Positions 9,257 to 17,321 of a DNA stretch of 64,000 bases are shown in pieces. The stretch is from Qipengyuania sp. SS22 (lineage in GTDB: Bacteria; Pseudomonadota; Alphaproteobacteria; Sphingomonadales; Sphingomonadaceae): assembly GCF_025736935.1 (NCBI RefSeq), contig NZ_CP107048.1:2493501-2557500 (forward strand). The letters run 5' to 3'. Under the pieces are notes generated by a model. That model did no database searches and was not told where the DNA came from. It saw only the letters and a list, made by a program, of their open reading frames with translations. Position 1 is the stretch's first letter. Every line of letters starts with the position of its first letter. Position numbers and translations under genes: made by a program.

Positions 9257-10684
9257 ATGACACGCTTCCGTCTGATTTTCGGCTCCGCAATGGGTGCGGC
9301 GCTGTGTGCAACGTCGGTCATGGCGCAGGACAATGCGCCTGAAGACCTGCTGCCGCCCGAACCGGCGAAGGTGACCGAGAAACTGCCCGACTACACCGCG
9401 GGTACCCCCACGGGGGCGACCCCGCCGAGCGTCGAGGACAGCTTCGACGATATCCGCACGGCGTCGGGCGAAGTGGTCCAGCAATTGCCGGTGCTGGTCC
9501 GCGAATGGAGCGTGCCGCAAGCGAAAAAGCTGCTCGCCTTCATCCCCACTGTCGAAGCCGAGGGGCTGGTGCCTGCGGATTACCGCAGTGCCGAGCTGTC
9601 CGCTGCAATCGCTGCGGGCGAAGGCGCGGCGCTGAATGACATTGCCAGCCAGATATTCATCTGGCTGGTCGAGGATCTGCGCGACGGGCGCACGCCGATG
9701 GACGCGCGGCGCCAGTGGTTCGTGGTCGATCCCGACCCCGATGTGCTGCCGTCGCATCGCCTGCTCGAACAGGCGGTCGCCAGCGGCGATATCGCAGGCA
9801 CGCTGACCGCGCTCAATCCGGTGTCGCCCGACTATGCGCGGCTCAAAACCGAGCTGGCGAAGACCACCGATTCGACCAAGCGCAAGCTGATCCGTGCGAA
9901 CATGGACCGCTGGCGCTGGCTGGCGCGCGATCTGGGCAAGCAGTACCTGCTGACCAACGTCCCCGAATACCAGCTGCGGCTGACGGTCAACAACCGGATC
10001 ATCAAGAATTACCGCGTGGTGGTTGGCAAGGCCGGCCGCACGGCCACGCCGCAACTCTCCGAAATGGTCGAGGCGGTGATCTTCAACCCGACCTGGACCG
10101 TGCCGCAATCGATCGTGAAGGGCGAAGGGCTGGGCGCGAAAGTGCTCAACAACCCGGCCTGGGCGCGCGCCAATGGCTACAAGGCGACCAAGGGCGCGAA
10201 TGGCTGGGTCAGCGTGGTGCAGCAACCGGGTGCGGGAAATTCGCTTGGCCTGATGAAGCTCGACATGCCCAATGAACACGCGATCTTCCTCCACGATACG
10301 CCCGCCAAATCGTTGTTCAACCAGGACAATCGCGCACTCAGCCACGGCTGTATCCGCGTGCAGGGCGCGCGCGAACTGGCGATGACGATGGCCATGCTGG
10401 GCAATGCCGATACGCGCGAGGATCTGCCGGTCATCCAGCAGGAAGTGTCCGAGATCACCGCCAGCGGAACCTACACCCGCTATGCGATGGAAAAGCAGTG
10501 GCCGGTCTACATCACCTATTTCACCTATGGCGTGGACGTGAAGGGCAATCTGACCAAATTCGCCGACATCTACGATCGCGATGCGCCGGTACTGGCCGCG
10601 CTCGACGCCCCGCGCGAACGCGACCGGGCGCGCGAGACAAGCGAAGAAGTGGTGGAGATCGTCGACGACCTGCAGACGAGCTGA
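9257..10684 (+). CDS. L,D-transpeptidase, YcbB/LdtD type
   Basis: Periplasmic peptidoglycan cross-linking enzyme that forms 3-3 links between meso-diaminopimelate residues. From the ATG at 9257 the 475-residue product has a signal peptide ending MAQ (about residue 24), a scaffold domain, and a YkuD catalytic domain with FNPTWTVPQSIV, IFLHDTP and the active-site motif SHGCIRV. An in-frame extension to 9101 would overlap the divergent transporter gene, so it was not used. The end converges on a second YkuD-type gene 5 bp away. Confidence 0.92.
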   Translation: MTRFRLIFGSAMGAALCATSVMAQDNAPEDLLPPEPAKVTEKLPDYTAGTPTGATPPSVEDSFDDIRTASGEVVQQLPVLVREWSVPQAKKLLAFIPTVEAEGLVPADYRSAELSAAIAAGEGAALNDIASQIFIWLVEDLRDGRTPMDARRQWFVVDPDPDVLPSHRLLEQAVASGDIAGTLTALNPVSPDYARLKTELAKTTDSTKRKLIRANMDRWRWLARDLGKQYLLTNVPEYQLRLTVNNRIIKNYRVVVGKAGRTATPQLSEMVEAVIFNPTWTVPQSIVKGEGLGAKVLNNPAWARANGYKATKGANGWVSVVQQPGAGNSLGLMKLDMPNEHAIFLHDTPAKSLFNQDNRALSHGCIRVQGARELAMTMAMLGNADTREDLPVIQQEVSEITASGTYTRYAMEKQWPVYITYFTYGVDVKGNLTKFADIYDRDAPVLAALDAPRERDRARETSEEVVEIVDDLQTS

Positions 10685-10689
10685 CGGGG

Positions 10690-11397
10690 TTAGAAGACGC
10701 CCGGATTGGTCCGTTCGAACGTGCCGCCGTGGTCATTTCGCAGCAGGTCGTATTGCGCGACCGGCGGAGTGACGCGGCTGCCGTCTTCCGCAATGCCATA
10801 ACTGCCCGCAACGAGCAGGCGGCCACCCGACAGGTCGATCAGCGCACGGTCGAACTGTTCGGGGCCCATCGCGAAACAGCCGTTCGAACGGCCTAACCGG
10901 CCAAAGCGATCGACATGGCTGGGCGTGGCGTAGCTCGCCTGGTGCATCACGATTGCGCGAGGCAGAGCGTTGGAATTGGTCGGGTCGAGCCCATCGAGCC
11001 GGAGCGAGGTGCCATAGCGCCCGACATACCAGCTGCGGGTCATGAAGGCACCGCGGCTCGAGGCTTCGCTGCCTTCGATATTCGAATAGCGCTTCAGCCA
11101 GCCATCGTGCTCGCCGTCGGAACCGGAGCCGTGGCTGACATGGTAGCTCGCCACGCGCTCGTTCTCGAGATCGACGAAGTGAAACCGCTTCTGCGCCGAA
11201 TGCAGCCCGAAATCGGCGATTCCAACCACATCCTTGCGCCAGATATTATCGCCCGCCCGCGTCAGTTCATCGCGCGCGATTGCCATCAGCTGCGCATCGC
11301 GCGCGGCAGTGGGATTGACCTGTGCGAACAGGCGCGCGGGCAGGGTCAGCGCCGCACCGGCGGCCAGCGAGCCCTTGAGAATATCGCGACGTTTCAT
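10690..11397 (-). CDS. Murein L,D-transpeptidase catalytic-domain protein, Tat-exported
   Basis: A 235-residue exported protein. The N-terminus MKRRDILKGSLAAGAALTLPA carries a twin-Arg signal. The catalytic-domain family is the YkuD_2 type with H152 in IVMHQASYA and the nucleophile C174 in RSNGCFAMG. It is likely an L,D-transpeptidase or L,D-carboxypeptidase acting on peptidoglycan. Convergent arrangement with the LdtD-like gene clusters two cell-wall enzymes of the same fold class but different subfamilies. Confidence 0.87.
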   Translation of the reverse strand: MKRRDILKGSLAAGAALTLPARLFAQVNPTAARDAQLMAIARDELTRAGDNIWRKDVVGIADFGLHSAQKRFHFVDLENERVASYHVSHGSGSDGEHDGWLKRYSNIEGSEASSRGAFMTRSWYVGRYGTSLRLDGLDPTNSNALPRAIVMHQASYATPSHVDRFGRLGRSNGCFAMGPEQFDRALIDLSGGRLLVAGSYGIAEDGSRVTPPVAQYDLLRNDHGGTFERTNPGVF

Positions 11398-11458
11398 CTT
11401 TCACACCTTAGCAGCCTTGTGCTGGCCACGTCATGAATATTGCGGTGAAGCGGCGCAG

Positions 11459-12007
11459 CTATTCGCCCAGCACCATGCGATCGCGTTCGATACGGACCGG
11501 TTGGACGGTCGACAGGAAGCTCTGGCCAAGCAGCGAAATGCCGAGGCCTTCGGGCACGATAATCGCCGCGACATTGCGCGCTTCGTGCCCGCCGAGCGTA
11601 ACGCGGTCGAGCGTGACACTGACGCCATAGACCGGCCCCGAAGCCCCGCGGGCGACCTCGCGCACATCGGCATCGGACCAGTAGAGCCCTGCTGCGCGCG
11701 CGTCGGTGCCCGTCAGCGCGATCTTGGTCGCGCCGGTATCGACCAGGAATTCAACCTGCGACCCGTTGACCCGCGTTTCGGCGTAGAAATGTCCGTCTTC
11801 CGCACGCGCCAGTTCGGTCGCCCCCGCGACCCAGCTCGCATAGCTGGCGCTGCTGTCCGAATGGCGGTCCAGAAGAGCGGGGTTAGCGGCTTTCTCGCTC
11901 GCAAAATCCTCTGCGCCCTCGGTCGCCGAATCGATCGCGCCGCCGGGCACGAAAGCGGCACCGACGAAGGCCAGCATGGCAATGGCAAGAAAGATGGCCT
12001 CACGCAT
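11459..12007 (-). CDS. Retropepsin-like aspartic protease, membrane anchored
   Basis: A 182-residue protein of the clan AA (TIGR02281-like) group. An N-terminal hydrophobic segment (residues 4-20) anchors or exports it. The active-site motif is DTGAT at 90-94, preceded by VEFLV; a second hallmark, GISLLGQSFLST, lies near residue 160. These single-domain proteases dimerise like retroviral proteases. The biological substrate is unknown. It lies just downstream of ispG in the same orientation's region but 42 bp apart, so it might be read from the same transcript. Confidence 0.85.
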   Translation of the reverse strand: MREAIFLAIAMLAFVGAAFVPGGAIDSATEGAEDFASEKAANPALLDRHSDSSASYASWVAGATELARAEDGHFYAETRVNGSQVEFLVDTGATKIALTGTDARAAGLYWSDADVREVARGASGPVYGVSVTLDRVTLGGHEARNVAAIIVPEGLGISLLGQSFLSTVQPVRIERDRMVLGE

Positions 12008-12049
12008 GGCACCAGCATGCGGGATCGGGTTTAATTTGGCGTAAAGTGC

Positions 12050-13201
12050 CTATTCCGCCGCTTCGGCGGGCTGCGGGGCGTGCGGATCGAAGGCAACCGC
12101 TTCGCCCGCCTCGATCGCCGCAGCCTTGGCTTCGACCAGCGCGACGATGTGGTCGAGCATGTCGTCGCTCTTCACATGATGGTCGGTCACGCCCGAGAGG
12201 AACACCATGTGCTTGCCCGCGCCGCCGCCGGTAATACCGATGTCGGTTTCGCGCGCTTCGCCGGGGCCGTTGACCACGCAGCCAAGCACCGAGAGGCTCA
12301 TCGGCGTCTTGATGTGTTCGAGCCGCTTTTCGAGCGTTTCGACCGTGCGGATGACGTCGAACCCCTGGCGCGAGCAGCTCGGGCAGGACACCACGCGGAC
12401 GCCGCGAGTGCGCAGGCCGAGCGCCTTGAGCATTTCGAAGCCGACCTTCACTTCCTGTTCGGGTTCGGCGGAAAGCGAGACGCGGATCGTATCGCCAATG
12501 CCCGCCCACAGCAGGCTGCCGATGCCGATCGAGCTCTTGACGGTGCCGCCGATCAGCCCGCCCGCTTCGGTGATGCCCAGATGCAGGGGGCAGTCCACTG
12601 CCTCGGCAAGCCCGTGATAGGCGGCCACCGCGAGGAACACATCGCTCGCCTTCACCGCCACCTTGTATTCGTGGAAATCGTGATCCTGAAGCAGCTTGAT
12701 ATGGTCAAGCGCGCTTTCGATCAGCGCCTCGGGACAGGGTTCGCCGTATTTTTCGAGCAGGTCCTTCTCGAGGCTGCCGGCATTGACCCCGATGCGGATC
12801 GCGCAGCCATTGGCCTTGGCCGCGCGGACGACTTCGGCAACGCGTTCGCTGCTGCCGATATTGCCCGGATTGATCCGCAGGCAGGCGGCGCCCTTGTCCG
12901 CCGCTTCGAGCGCGCGTTTGTAGTGGAAATGGATGTCGGCGACGATCGGCACATTGGCTGCCGCCGTGATCCTGTCGAAATGTTCGGTCGATTCCGCCGT
13001 GGGACAGGACACACGAATGATGTCCGCACCGGCATCCTCGCAGCGACGGATCTGGTCGATCGTCGCGCCGACATCCTCGGTCGGCGTGTTGGTCATGGTC
13101 TGCACCGTAATCGGGGCATCGCCGCCAACGGGGACGTTGCCGACCATGATCTGGCGGGACGGGCGGCGCTCGATAGTGCGCCAAGGGCGAATTGAAGACA
13201 T
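12050..13201 (-). CDS. ispG: 4-hydroxy-3-methylbut-2-enyl-diphosphate synthase
   Basis: Sixth step of the MEP isoprenoid pathway, a 4Fe-4S enzyme using flavodoxin or ferredoxin. The 383-residue product starting [10 protein letters not shown] has the cluster ligands C273 and C276 (SCPSCSRQG) and C308 ([10 protein letters not shown]). The N-terminal TIM barrel shows [14 protein letters not shown] and RINPGNIG. An extension to 13237 is possible but the family N-terminus favours 13201. The length is normal for the short (two-domain) GcpE form. Confidence 0.96.
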   Translation of the reverse strand: MSSIRPWRTIERRPSRQIMVGNVPVGGDAPITVQTMTNTPTEDVGATIDQIRRCEDAGADIIRVSCPTAESTEHFDRITAAANVPIVADIHFHYKRALEAADKGAACLRINPGNIGSSERVAEVVRAAKANGCAIRIGVNAGSLEKDLLEKYGEPCPEALIESALDHIKLLQDHDFHEYKVAVKASDVFLAVAAYHGLAEAVDCPLHLGITEAGGLIGGTVKSSIGIGSLLWAGIGDTIRVSLSAEPEQEVKVGFEMLKALGLRTRGVRVVSCPSCSRQGFDVIRTVETLEKRLEHIKTPMSLSVLGCVVNGPGEARETDIGITGGGAGKHMVFLSGVTDHHVKSDDMLDHIVALVEAKAAAIEAGEAVAFDPHAPQPAEAAE

Positions 13202-13236
13202 GCGGCGCAATATAGAGCTCCCAGTGTGAAGGGGCA

Positions 13237-13946
13237 ATGACGCTGGTCGGTTGGCGCGCCGTGCGCGGTCCGCGGGTGCTCATCGGGCTGCCGTGGGTTG
13301 CGCATCGCCCCTTCCACCGCCCCGGCGTGCAGGAATGGCTGGAAGGCGAGAACCGACCGCGGAACTGCTCGTCAGCGACCAAACGCGTCCGCGCGCCTTT
13401 CGCGAAGGCGAAACGCTGGTTGGCACGCTGCGCGGGATCAATTTCAATCCCGGCGCCGAACCCGAAGACATGATCTCGATGCAGTCCTGGTGCGACGGGC
13501 GGCGGCTGGTCACGCTGCTCGCCGAATTGCTGATCGCGCGGATGAGCCAGTCGATCGTCGATATGAACGAAGTGCTCGATGTGCTCGAACAGATCAGCCG
13601 CGACGCGCCCTTCTGGTTCGAGGAACACGACCGGCGCGAAATCGCCGAGAGCATCCCCCGCCTGCGCCGCTATCTCGACGATATCGACATCAGCAAGGAA
13701 AGCGCGCTGGTGCTGCAAGACGAGATCCGGGCGCCCAGCCTCGCCTCGAGCGAGCATGCGACCTATATGCTGACCATCGTGGCGGGTATTTTCCTGCCGC
13801 TGAGCTTCCTTACCGGTCTGCTCGGGATCAATGTCGGCGGTATGCCCGGGATGCAGGATTCCGACGCCTTCTGGGCAGTGGTGGCGCTATGCGCGCTGTT
13901 GTTCACGGGGCTGATCGTCGCTTTTCGCCGGTTGCGCTGGCTCTGA
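13237..13946 (+). pseudogene. Decayed ZntB/CorA-like metal transporter gene
   Basis: The C-terminal half encodes a CorA/ZntB-type two-helix membrane region with GINVGGMPG, the ZntB version of the GMN motif, preceded by FLTGLL and followed by a second helix ending FRRLRWL. Upstream parts are broken. Residues resembling the N-terminal region (PGVQEWLEGEN) are in one frame from 13237, while TRPRAFREGETLVGTLRGINFNPGAEPEDM continues in another, so a frameshift lies near 13350. After WCDGRRLVT the sequence jumps straight to LLAELLIARM, missing about 30 family residues, and the true N-terminus is absent. A 203-residue remnant could start at the ATG at 13335. Intact family members are about 320 residues. 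Confidence 0.65.
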
Positions 13947-14588
13947 CTACCAGCGTACCAGCGGCGGGACGGTGACGCGACCGCCTGCCGCACCCAGCAC
14001 CACCGGCAGCGCATGCCAGGTGCCGAGATGCGCCAGCGTGTCGAGCGGGCAGGCGAGGCCATAGGCGAAGCTGCCGATCGCCCCCGCTGCAATCCCGGCG
14101 AAAGTCCCGGCGGTGGCGGGCGCAACCGGGGCCCCGCGGCGCAACCAGACTACCAGCGCGGCGAAAGTCAGCACGGCAAAGCCCGAAGCGGCAAGGAAAC
14201 AATCGAGCCCGTAGGGATCGTGTGTGACCTCCTCCAGATTGCCCTGAAGGCCGAGCACGACCAGCGCCGCCAGCGGCAGGACCGTGAACATGGCCAGCGC
14301 CCAGCGTGCACCGTCATGCCGGTTGCCGACCCGCGGCCCGGCCATGCGGATGACGGTCAGCGCCGACGCCGCGCCGAGCAGCCCGAGCATGCCGTTGGCG
14401 ATGAAGAAAAAGGCCGATGCGCGGCCCGATACGATCCCGCGCCACAGCCCGTCGAACATTTCGACCAGCCCGATCGTGACGATCGCGGCAAGTCCGACCA
14501 GCGCAATGCCATGCCACAGCTTCATCGGCCGCACGGGGGCAAGATCGTCGGCAAGCTGGTCGATCAGGGGATGGGGGACCCGGTTCAT
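13947..14588 (-). CDS. nrsF: NrsF family anti-sigma membrane protein (DUF1109)
   Basis: A 213-residue membrane protein with six hydrophobic segments and a short cytoplasmic N-terminus, the DUF1109/NrsF layout. In Caulobacter NrsF holds the ECF factor SigF at the membrane until heavy-metal stress. The Cys-containing GLDCFLAASG and GLACPLDTLAH segments match the conserved cysteine positions expected to sense metals or oxidants. It lies 1 bp after the sigma factor stop, so the pair is an operon. The assignment rests on family plus neighbour. Confidence 0.88.
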   Translation of the reverse strand: MNRVPHPLIDQLADDLAPVRPMKLWHGIALVGLAAIVTIGLVEMFDGLWRGIVSGRASAFFFIANGMLGLLGAASALTVIRMAGPRVGNRHDGARWALAMFTVLPLAALVVLGLQGNLEEVTHDPYGLDCFLAASGFAVLTFAALVVWLRRGAPVAPATAGTFAGIAAGAIGSFAYGLACPLDTLAHLGTWHALPVVLGAAGGRVTVPPLVRW

Positions 14589-14589
14589 G

Positions 14590-15120
14590 TCAGTCGGCTT
14601 TCTCTACGAGCGCGGACAGCTTTTTCAGCCCGCGGTGAATGTTGACCTTGACCAGGCTCTCGCTCTGGCCGGTCTTGGCGGAGGCTTCGGCGATCGACAG
14701 CCCCTCGATCTTGACGAGTTCGATGGCCTCGCACTGTTTTTCGGGCAGGTGCACGAACAGCCGCTCGAGGCTCATCCGCGCCATGACCGCTTCTTCGGCG
14801 CTGTCTTCGGCGGCGTCGTGGTCGCCCAGTTCGTCCTCCGCCTTGCGATAGACCTTGCGCAGATGATCAACCCAGCGATAGCGCGCGATCGCGGCGAGCC
14901 ACGGCAGGAAAGCGCGGGTGGCGTCCCAGGTGGCGCGCTTGGCATGGACCGCGAGCATCACTTCCTGGACGAGATCGTCGAGCTGCGCAGGCGCGACCCG
15001 GCGGCGGAAATAGCGCTCGAGCCACAGCCGGATTTCGGCGAGGAGCACACGATAGGCCGCGGCATCGCCCTTCTGCGAGGCGGCCATGAGCCGCGCGAGG
15101 CTGGCTTCGTCGGCGATCAT
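14590..15120 (-). CDS. sigF: ECF RNA polymerase sigma factor, SigF-like
   Basis: A 176-residue sigma-70 family factor with region 2 (DDLVQEVMLAVHAKRATWD... FLPWLAAIARYRWVDHLR) and region 4 (LPEKQCEAIELVKIEGLSIAEASAKTG). The region-2 motif and the adjacent NrsF gene place it with the SigF (ECF16-like) group, which responds to copper, cadmium and chromate. It is the third gene of the leftward unit bufA1-doxX-sigF-nrsF. Both bufferin promoters here carry the motif attributed to SigF, so positive autoregulation is likely. Confidence 0.9.
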   Translation of the reverse strand: MIADEASLARLMAASQKGDAAAYRVLLAEIRLWLERYFRRRVAPAQLDDLVQEVMLAVHAKRATWDATRAFLPWLAAIARYRWVDHLRKVYRKAEDELGDHDAAEDSAEEAVMARMSLERLFVHLPEKQCEAIELVKIEGLSIAEASAKTGQSESLVKVNIHRGLKKLSALVEKAD

Positions 15121-15148
15121 CGTGTCGTCCTCATCGCGCGCGACCCTA

Positions 15149-15607
15149 TCACTCGGCCCGCCGTGCGGCGAGCAGGGCGTCGAGCGCGAACGGCCCGCCC
15201 CCGCGCGACACCAGTATCAAGGCTATGGCGCTCCACACGATATGCGTTTGCCACCAGGCCTCGGGATAGACGAACAGCTGGATCACCAGCGTCATCGCCA
15301 GTAGCGCCAGCGCCGACAGGCGGGTGAACAGGCCAAGCACCAGCAGTAGCGGGAACAGGTGCTCGGCCCCAGTGGTCAGCGGGGTCGCCAGTGCAGGAGG
15401 CAGCGGCAGCCCGGTATATTCGTATTCGAACAGGAAATAGGCCTGGTCGCTGATCGAGAAGAGTGTGCCCTCTTCTATCTTGGTACGCGCCGAGCGCCAG
15501 AATATTCCGGCCAGCGCCACACGGGAAAGCAGTAGTGCAAGCCCCTCGACCCGGCGTGATGCGAGCCAAATGACAATACGATCATGGTAGGTGAGAAGCG
15601 TCTGCAT
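15149..15607 (-). CDS. DoxX family membrane protein
   Basis: A 152-residue protein with four hydrophobic helices. It has the DoxX hallmarks RVALAGIFWRSARTKI near the N-terminus and TTGAEHLFPLLLVLGLFTRLSALALL in the middle. DoxX proteins often accompany bufferin genes and may supply reducing equivalents or protect the membrane. It lies 33 bp after bufA1 and 28 bp before sigF, in one likely transcript. Confidence 0.88.
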   Translation of the reverse strand: MQTLLTYHDRIVIWLASRRVEGLALLLSRVALAGIFWRSARTKIEEGTLFSISDQAYFLFEYEYTGLPLPPALATPLTTGAEHLFPLLLVLGLFTRLSALALLAMTLVIQLFVYPEAWWQTHIVWSAIALILVSRGGGPFALDALLAARRAE

Positions 15608-15640
15608 GACTTACCTCGTGCGGCGTGACGGGACCGGCGA

Positions 15641-15925
15641 TCAGCGCTTGATCGCGCTCAGCGAACCCTTGCCCTTGGGCGTCGCAATCTTCTCGCACGT
15701 GCCCTTGGGGACGAGCTTCCAGGCATCGCCCTGATAATCGCGGGTGGAGGTTCCGGCGCAGCTGGTGCCGGGGCCGGCAGCACAGTCGTTCTTGCCGGCT
15801 TTGGCCACACCGTAGCACTTTTCCATCGGCGTCTTCTGCGCCGCCGCGGGGCTTGCTGCGAGGCCTGCAGCGACGGTGGCGGACAATGCGAGGCCGGCGA
15901 TACGGGCGATCGGTTGAGTGTTCAT
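15641..15925 (-). CDS. bufA1: BufA1-family periplasmic bufferin precursor (DUF2282)
   Basis: A 94-residue RiPP-type metallophore precursor. A signal peptide runs to the ASPAAA at about residue 29. The mature part has four Cys: C37 ([14 protein letters not shown]), C48, C56 ([10 protein letters not shown]) and C77 (VPKGTCEK). This is the DUF2282/BufA1 pattern, whose members are modified by an MNIO enzyme and sequester copper in the periplasm. The start is the ATG at 15923-15925; a longer reading frame to 15964 is not needed. It is first in the leftward operon, 62 bases from the promoter -10 element. Confidence 0.9.
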   Translation of the reverse strand: MNTQPIARIAGLALSATVAAGLAASPAAAQKTPMEKCYGVAKAGKNDCAAGPGTSCAGTSTRDYQGDAWKLVPKGTCEKIATPKGKGSLSAIKR

Positions 15926-15986
15926 GGGTCTTCTCTCTCGAAACATCGGGGGAAGTCCCGGCATGATCGCCGGAACTGGCCTGTCA

Positions 15987-16012
15987 TTCGAAGAGGACGT
16001 CCCGGGCGTTAC
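15987..16012 (-). promoter_or_regulatory. SigF-type ECF promoter for bufA1-doxX-sigF-nrsF
   Basis: On the minus strand this reads GTAACG, exactly 16 bases, then CGAA. It differs by one base from GTAACC-N16-CGAA, the motif I recall for Caulobacter SigF. The -10 element ends 62 bases upstream of the bufA1 start. Confidence 0.7.
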
Positions 16013-16036
16013 AGCGGGGCGGAAATTTTGTGCGGT

Positions 16037-16062
16037 GTAACCGGATCGGATCGCGCGACGAA
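16037..16062 (+). promoter_or_regulatory. SigF-type ECF promoter for bufA2
   Basis: GTAACC (16037-16042), 16 bases, then CGAA (16059-16062): an exact match to the motif recalled for Caulobacter SigF. It points toward bufA2, 53 bases from its ATG, and is back to back with the bufA1 promoter 25 bp away. Confidence 0.8.
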
Positions 16063-16114
16063 TGACCTGCCATGCGCATCATCCGCGCATCGCGACCACA
16101 AGGGATCACAGCCA

Positions 16115-16399
16115 ATGACCGCCATCCGCAAACCCGCCGCTGCCGCTGCCGCCGCCGCTTTCGCGCTTTCCTCCATGGCTGCTTTCGCCGCCGAGCCGCC
16201 TGCCGGCAGCAATGGCCGCGCGCTCAATGCCGGCGATACCGTCCATTGTTACGGCGTGCATTCGTGCAAGGGCCAGTCGGACTGCTCCACTGCCGAACAT
16301 GCCTGCAAGGGCCAGAACGATTGCAAGGGCCATGGTTTCAAGGCGCTGACGGCGGGCGATTGCCTCGCCAAGAACGGCACGATCGGCGACCTCGACTGA
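16115..16399 (+). CDS. bufA2: BufA2-family periplasmic bufferin precursor
   Basis: A 94-residue precursor of the second bufferin subfamily. The signal peptide ends near AFAAE (residue 26). The mature part has six Cys: C45 and C51 (HCYGVHSCKGQSDC), C57, C64 (EHACKGQNDC), C70 and C83. The repeated CKG units are the BufA2 signature. It should be matured by BufB/BufC and bind copper. The reading frame is open further upstream, but the leader peptide and the promoter at 16037 fix the ATG at 16115. A 14-bp hairpin terminator follows the stop. Confidence 0.9.
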   Translation: MTAIRKPAAAAAAAAFALSSMAAFAAEPPAGSNGRALNAGDTVHCYGVHSCKGQSDCSTAEHACKGQNDCKGHGFKALTAGDCLAKNGTIGDLD

Positions 16400-16413
16400 G
16401 CGCCGATCGTTGT

Positions 16414-16465
16414 GGCGGCCCGGTAGTCCGTCTGCCCCCCCTGGCACTACCGGGCCGCCCTTTTT
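16414..16465 (+). terminator. Intrinsic terminator/attenuator between bufA2 and bufB
   Basis: A perfect 14-bp stem (16414-16427 with 16446-16459), an 18-base loop, then CTTTTT. It lies 15 bp after the bufA2 stop and 20 bp before the bufB ATG. Partial termination here would yield excess precursor mRNA over maturase mRNA. Confidence 0.85.
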
Positions 16466-16484
16466 GCAAGCCCATGGAGTTTCG

Positions 16485-17321
16485 ATGAGCCCGATTGCCC
16501 CCTTCAAGGGTTATGGCCTGGGCCTCAGGCGCCCACATTACGCCGACTTTCTCTCTGGCGAGGTCGCTGTCGATTTCGTCGAGGTCATTTCCGAGAATTA
16601 CATGGCCGAAGGCGGCAAACCGCTGCGCGTGCTGGAACAGGTGCGCGCCAGGCACCCGGTGATCCTCCACGGCGTTTCGCTGTCGATCGGCTCGGCGCAT
16701 GGGCTGGATGCAGAACATCTCGTCCGGCTGCGTGCGCTGGCCGACCGGATCGAGCCGCTATGGGTCTCCGACCATCTGTGCTGGACCCGCACCAGTGCGC
16801 ATAACAGCCACGACCTCCTGCCGCTGCCGCTGACGCGCGAGGCGCTCGATGTGGTCTGCGACAATATCGACCGCGCGCAATCCGCGCTGGCCCGGCCCAT
16901 GTTGTTCGAAAACCCGTCGAGCTATCTCACCTTTCCCGAAGACGAGATGCCCGAATGGGAATTCCTGTCGCAGATGGCGCAGCGCACTGGGTGCTACCTG
17001 CTGCTCGACGTCAACAATGTCTATGTCAGCGCGCATAATCACGGCTTTGCGGCGCTCGACTATATCGCCGGCCTGCCGCTCGACCGGGTGCGGCAGATCC
17101 ATCTCGCCGGGCATGAGCCGGGCGCGATCGCAGTCGATACACATGACCGCGAAGTCGGCGCCGGGGTGTGGGGCCTTTATGCCGAAACGCTGGCGCTGAC
17201 GGGCCCGATCGCGACGATGATCGAGCGCGACGACAAGATCCCCCCGCTGGGTGAACTGCTGCGCGAACTCGACCGGGCGCGCGCCATTGCGGATGACATC
17301 GACAGGACGATGGCGGCGTGA
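16485..17321 (+). CDS. bufB: MNIO family bufferin maturase BufB (DUF692)
   Basis: A 278-residue multinuclear iron-dependent oxidase (DUF692). It modifies cysteines of bufferins, reported to form thiooxazoles. Family landmarks seen: GYGLGLRRPHYADF (9-22), VDFVEVISENYM (29-40), the metal-ligand segment ILHGVSLSIGSAHG (60-73), SDHLCW (95-100) and LFENPSSYL. The ATG at 16485 has a GGAG at 16476-16479. Its stop overlaps the bufC start (ATGA), so B and C are co-translated. One maturase must serve both BufA1 and BufA2. Confidence 0.95.
   Translation: MSPIAPFKGYGLGLRRPHYADFLSGEVAVDFVEVISENYMAEGGKPLRVLEQVRARHPVILHGVSLSIGSAHGLDAEHLVRLRALADRIEPLWVSDHLCWTRTSAHNSHDLLPLPLTREALDVVCDNIDRAQSALARPMLFENPSSYLTFPEDEMPEWEFLSQMAQRTGCYLLLDVNNVYVSAHNHGFAALDYIAGLPLDRVRQIHLAGHEPGAIAVDTHDREVGAGVWGLYAETLALTGPIATMIERDDKIPPLGELLRELDRARAIADDIDRTMAA

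Noticed and set aside
15637..15656. Attenuator between bufA1 and doxX
   Set aside because: A 7-bp stem overlaps the bufA1 stop codon but has no T run, unlike the bufA2-bufB hairpin.
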